Source: Porticoccaceae bacterium (GTDB taxonomy: Bacteria > Pseudomonadota > Gammaproteobacteria > Pseudomonadales > Porticoccaceae). From it: a DNA stretch of 5,189 bases. Shown piece after piece: positions 5,131 through 5,189 of this stretch (position 1 is the stretch's first letter; each line of letters starts with the position of its first letter). The position numbers and the translations under genes are program-made. The notes under the pieces are model-generated. The model had not been told where the DNA came from. It saw only the letters and a list, made by a program, of their open reading frames with translations, and ran no database searches. Where the stretch lies: contig DNBN01000194.1 in NCBI GenBank assembly GCA_003491845.1, positions 1-5,189 of the forward strand. The letters run 5' to 3'.

Positions 5131-5170
5131 AAAACCCATAACTTGTTGATTTATATAGGAAAAAAGGGTT

Positions 5171-5189
5171 TGGTCGGGACGGCAGGATT
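5171..5189 (-). tRNA. 3' end of a tRNA gene, probably tRNA-Pro (rest outside window)
   Basis: Read on the minus strand, the last 19 bases are AATCCTGCCGTCCCGACCA. This is the 3' half of a T stem-loop, a 7-nt acceptor strand (CGTCCCG), discriminator A and an encoded CCA tail. The acceptor strand implies a tRNA beginning CGGGACG. A C1-G72 first pair with A73 is characteristic of bacterial tRNA-Pro. The anticodon lies outside the window, so the isoacceptor is unknown. The CCA is genome-encoded. The gene is convergent with the integrase. Confidence 0.72.
5171..5189. other. Probable attachment-site core in the tRNA 3' end
   Basis: The integrase gene ends about 126 bases from the 3' end of a tRNA gene, the standard layout for elements that integrate into tRNA genes with the attachment core in the tRNA 3' part. 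If so, DNA left of about 5171 belongs to the element. The matching copy of the core is not in this window and would lie beyond its left edge. Exact core limits cannot be read from one copy. Confidence 0.55.

Noticed and set aside
1..5189. CRISPR array or insertion sequence
   Set aside because: No regularly spaced direct repeats, transposase motifs or terminal inverted repeats with target duplications are visible.

Overview
This window looks like the integrase-proximal end of a temperate phage or phage-like integrative element in a proteobacterium, probably a gammaproteobacterium. The evidence is a tyrosine recombinase next to the 3' end of a tRNA gene (best read as tRNA-Pro), a run of small tightly packed phage-type genes all on the + strand, and a three-gene recombination cassette. 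The host assignment is a weak inference from overall base composition, the promoter style and the tRNA 3' end. No host housekeeping protein gene is visible.

Layout, left to right. Positions 1-225 hold the C-terminal end of a gene that starts outside the window; its first residues resemble the end of an XRE-type helix-turn-helix domain, so it may be a phage regulator. Positions 226-399 are noncoding, with two inverted repeats and a possible weak promoter. Positions 400-805 hold two short overlapping ORFs of unknown function, the second with four clustered cysteines. A clear sigma70-type promoter (827-854) then starts the main operon: a DUF1071/Sak3-like single-strand annealing protein (885-1517), a YqaJ-type exonuclease (1514-2545), a small protein ending in an SSB-like acidic tip (2542-2961), a CsrA-like protein with a large internal insertion (2983-3375) and a small helical protein (3372-3611). 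Start/stop overlaps (GTGA, ATGA, ATGA) and short gaps suggest translational coupling. A structured leader precedes a further small phage protein (3714-3959). The integrase follows (best start 4037, end 5044). The right end has repeated TTACAC motifs, a hairpin terminator reading on the minus strand, and the last 19 nt of a tRNA gene on the minus strand, the likely attachment site.

How the parts may work together: the exonuclease would resect double-stranded ends, the annealing protein would pair the resulting strands, and the protein with the SSB-like tail would coat or recruit partners to single-stranded DNA. The integrase would insert and excise the element at the tRNA.

The most unusual item is the 130-residue protein at 2983-3375. 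Its two ends match the two ends of the RNA-binding translational regulator CsrA in the correct order, with about 90 residues containing a CxxC knuckle between them. The next two independently initiated genes, the small protein at 3714 and the integrase, both have ACANGGA CsrA-type motifs over their Shine-Dalgarno sequences; the first matches nine consecutive positions of the CsrA consensus. This suggests, but does not prove, an element-encoded post-transcriptional control of integrase and a neighbouring gene.
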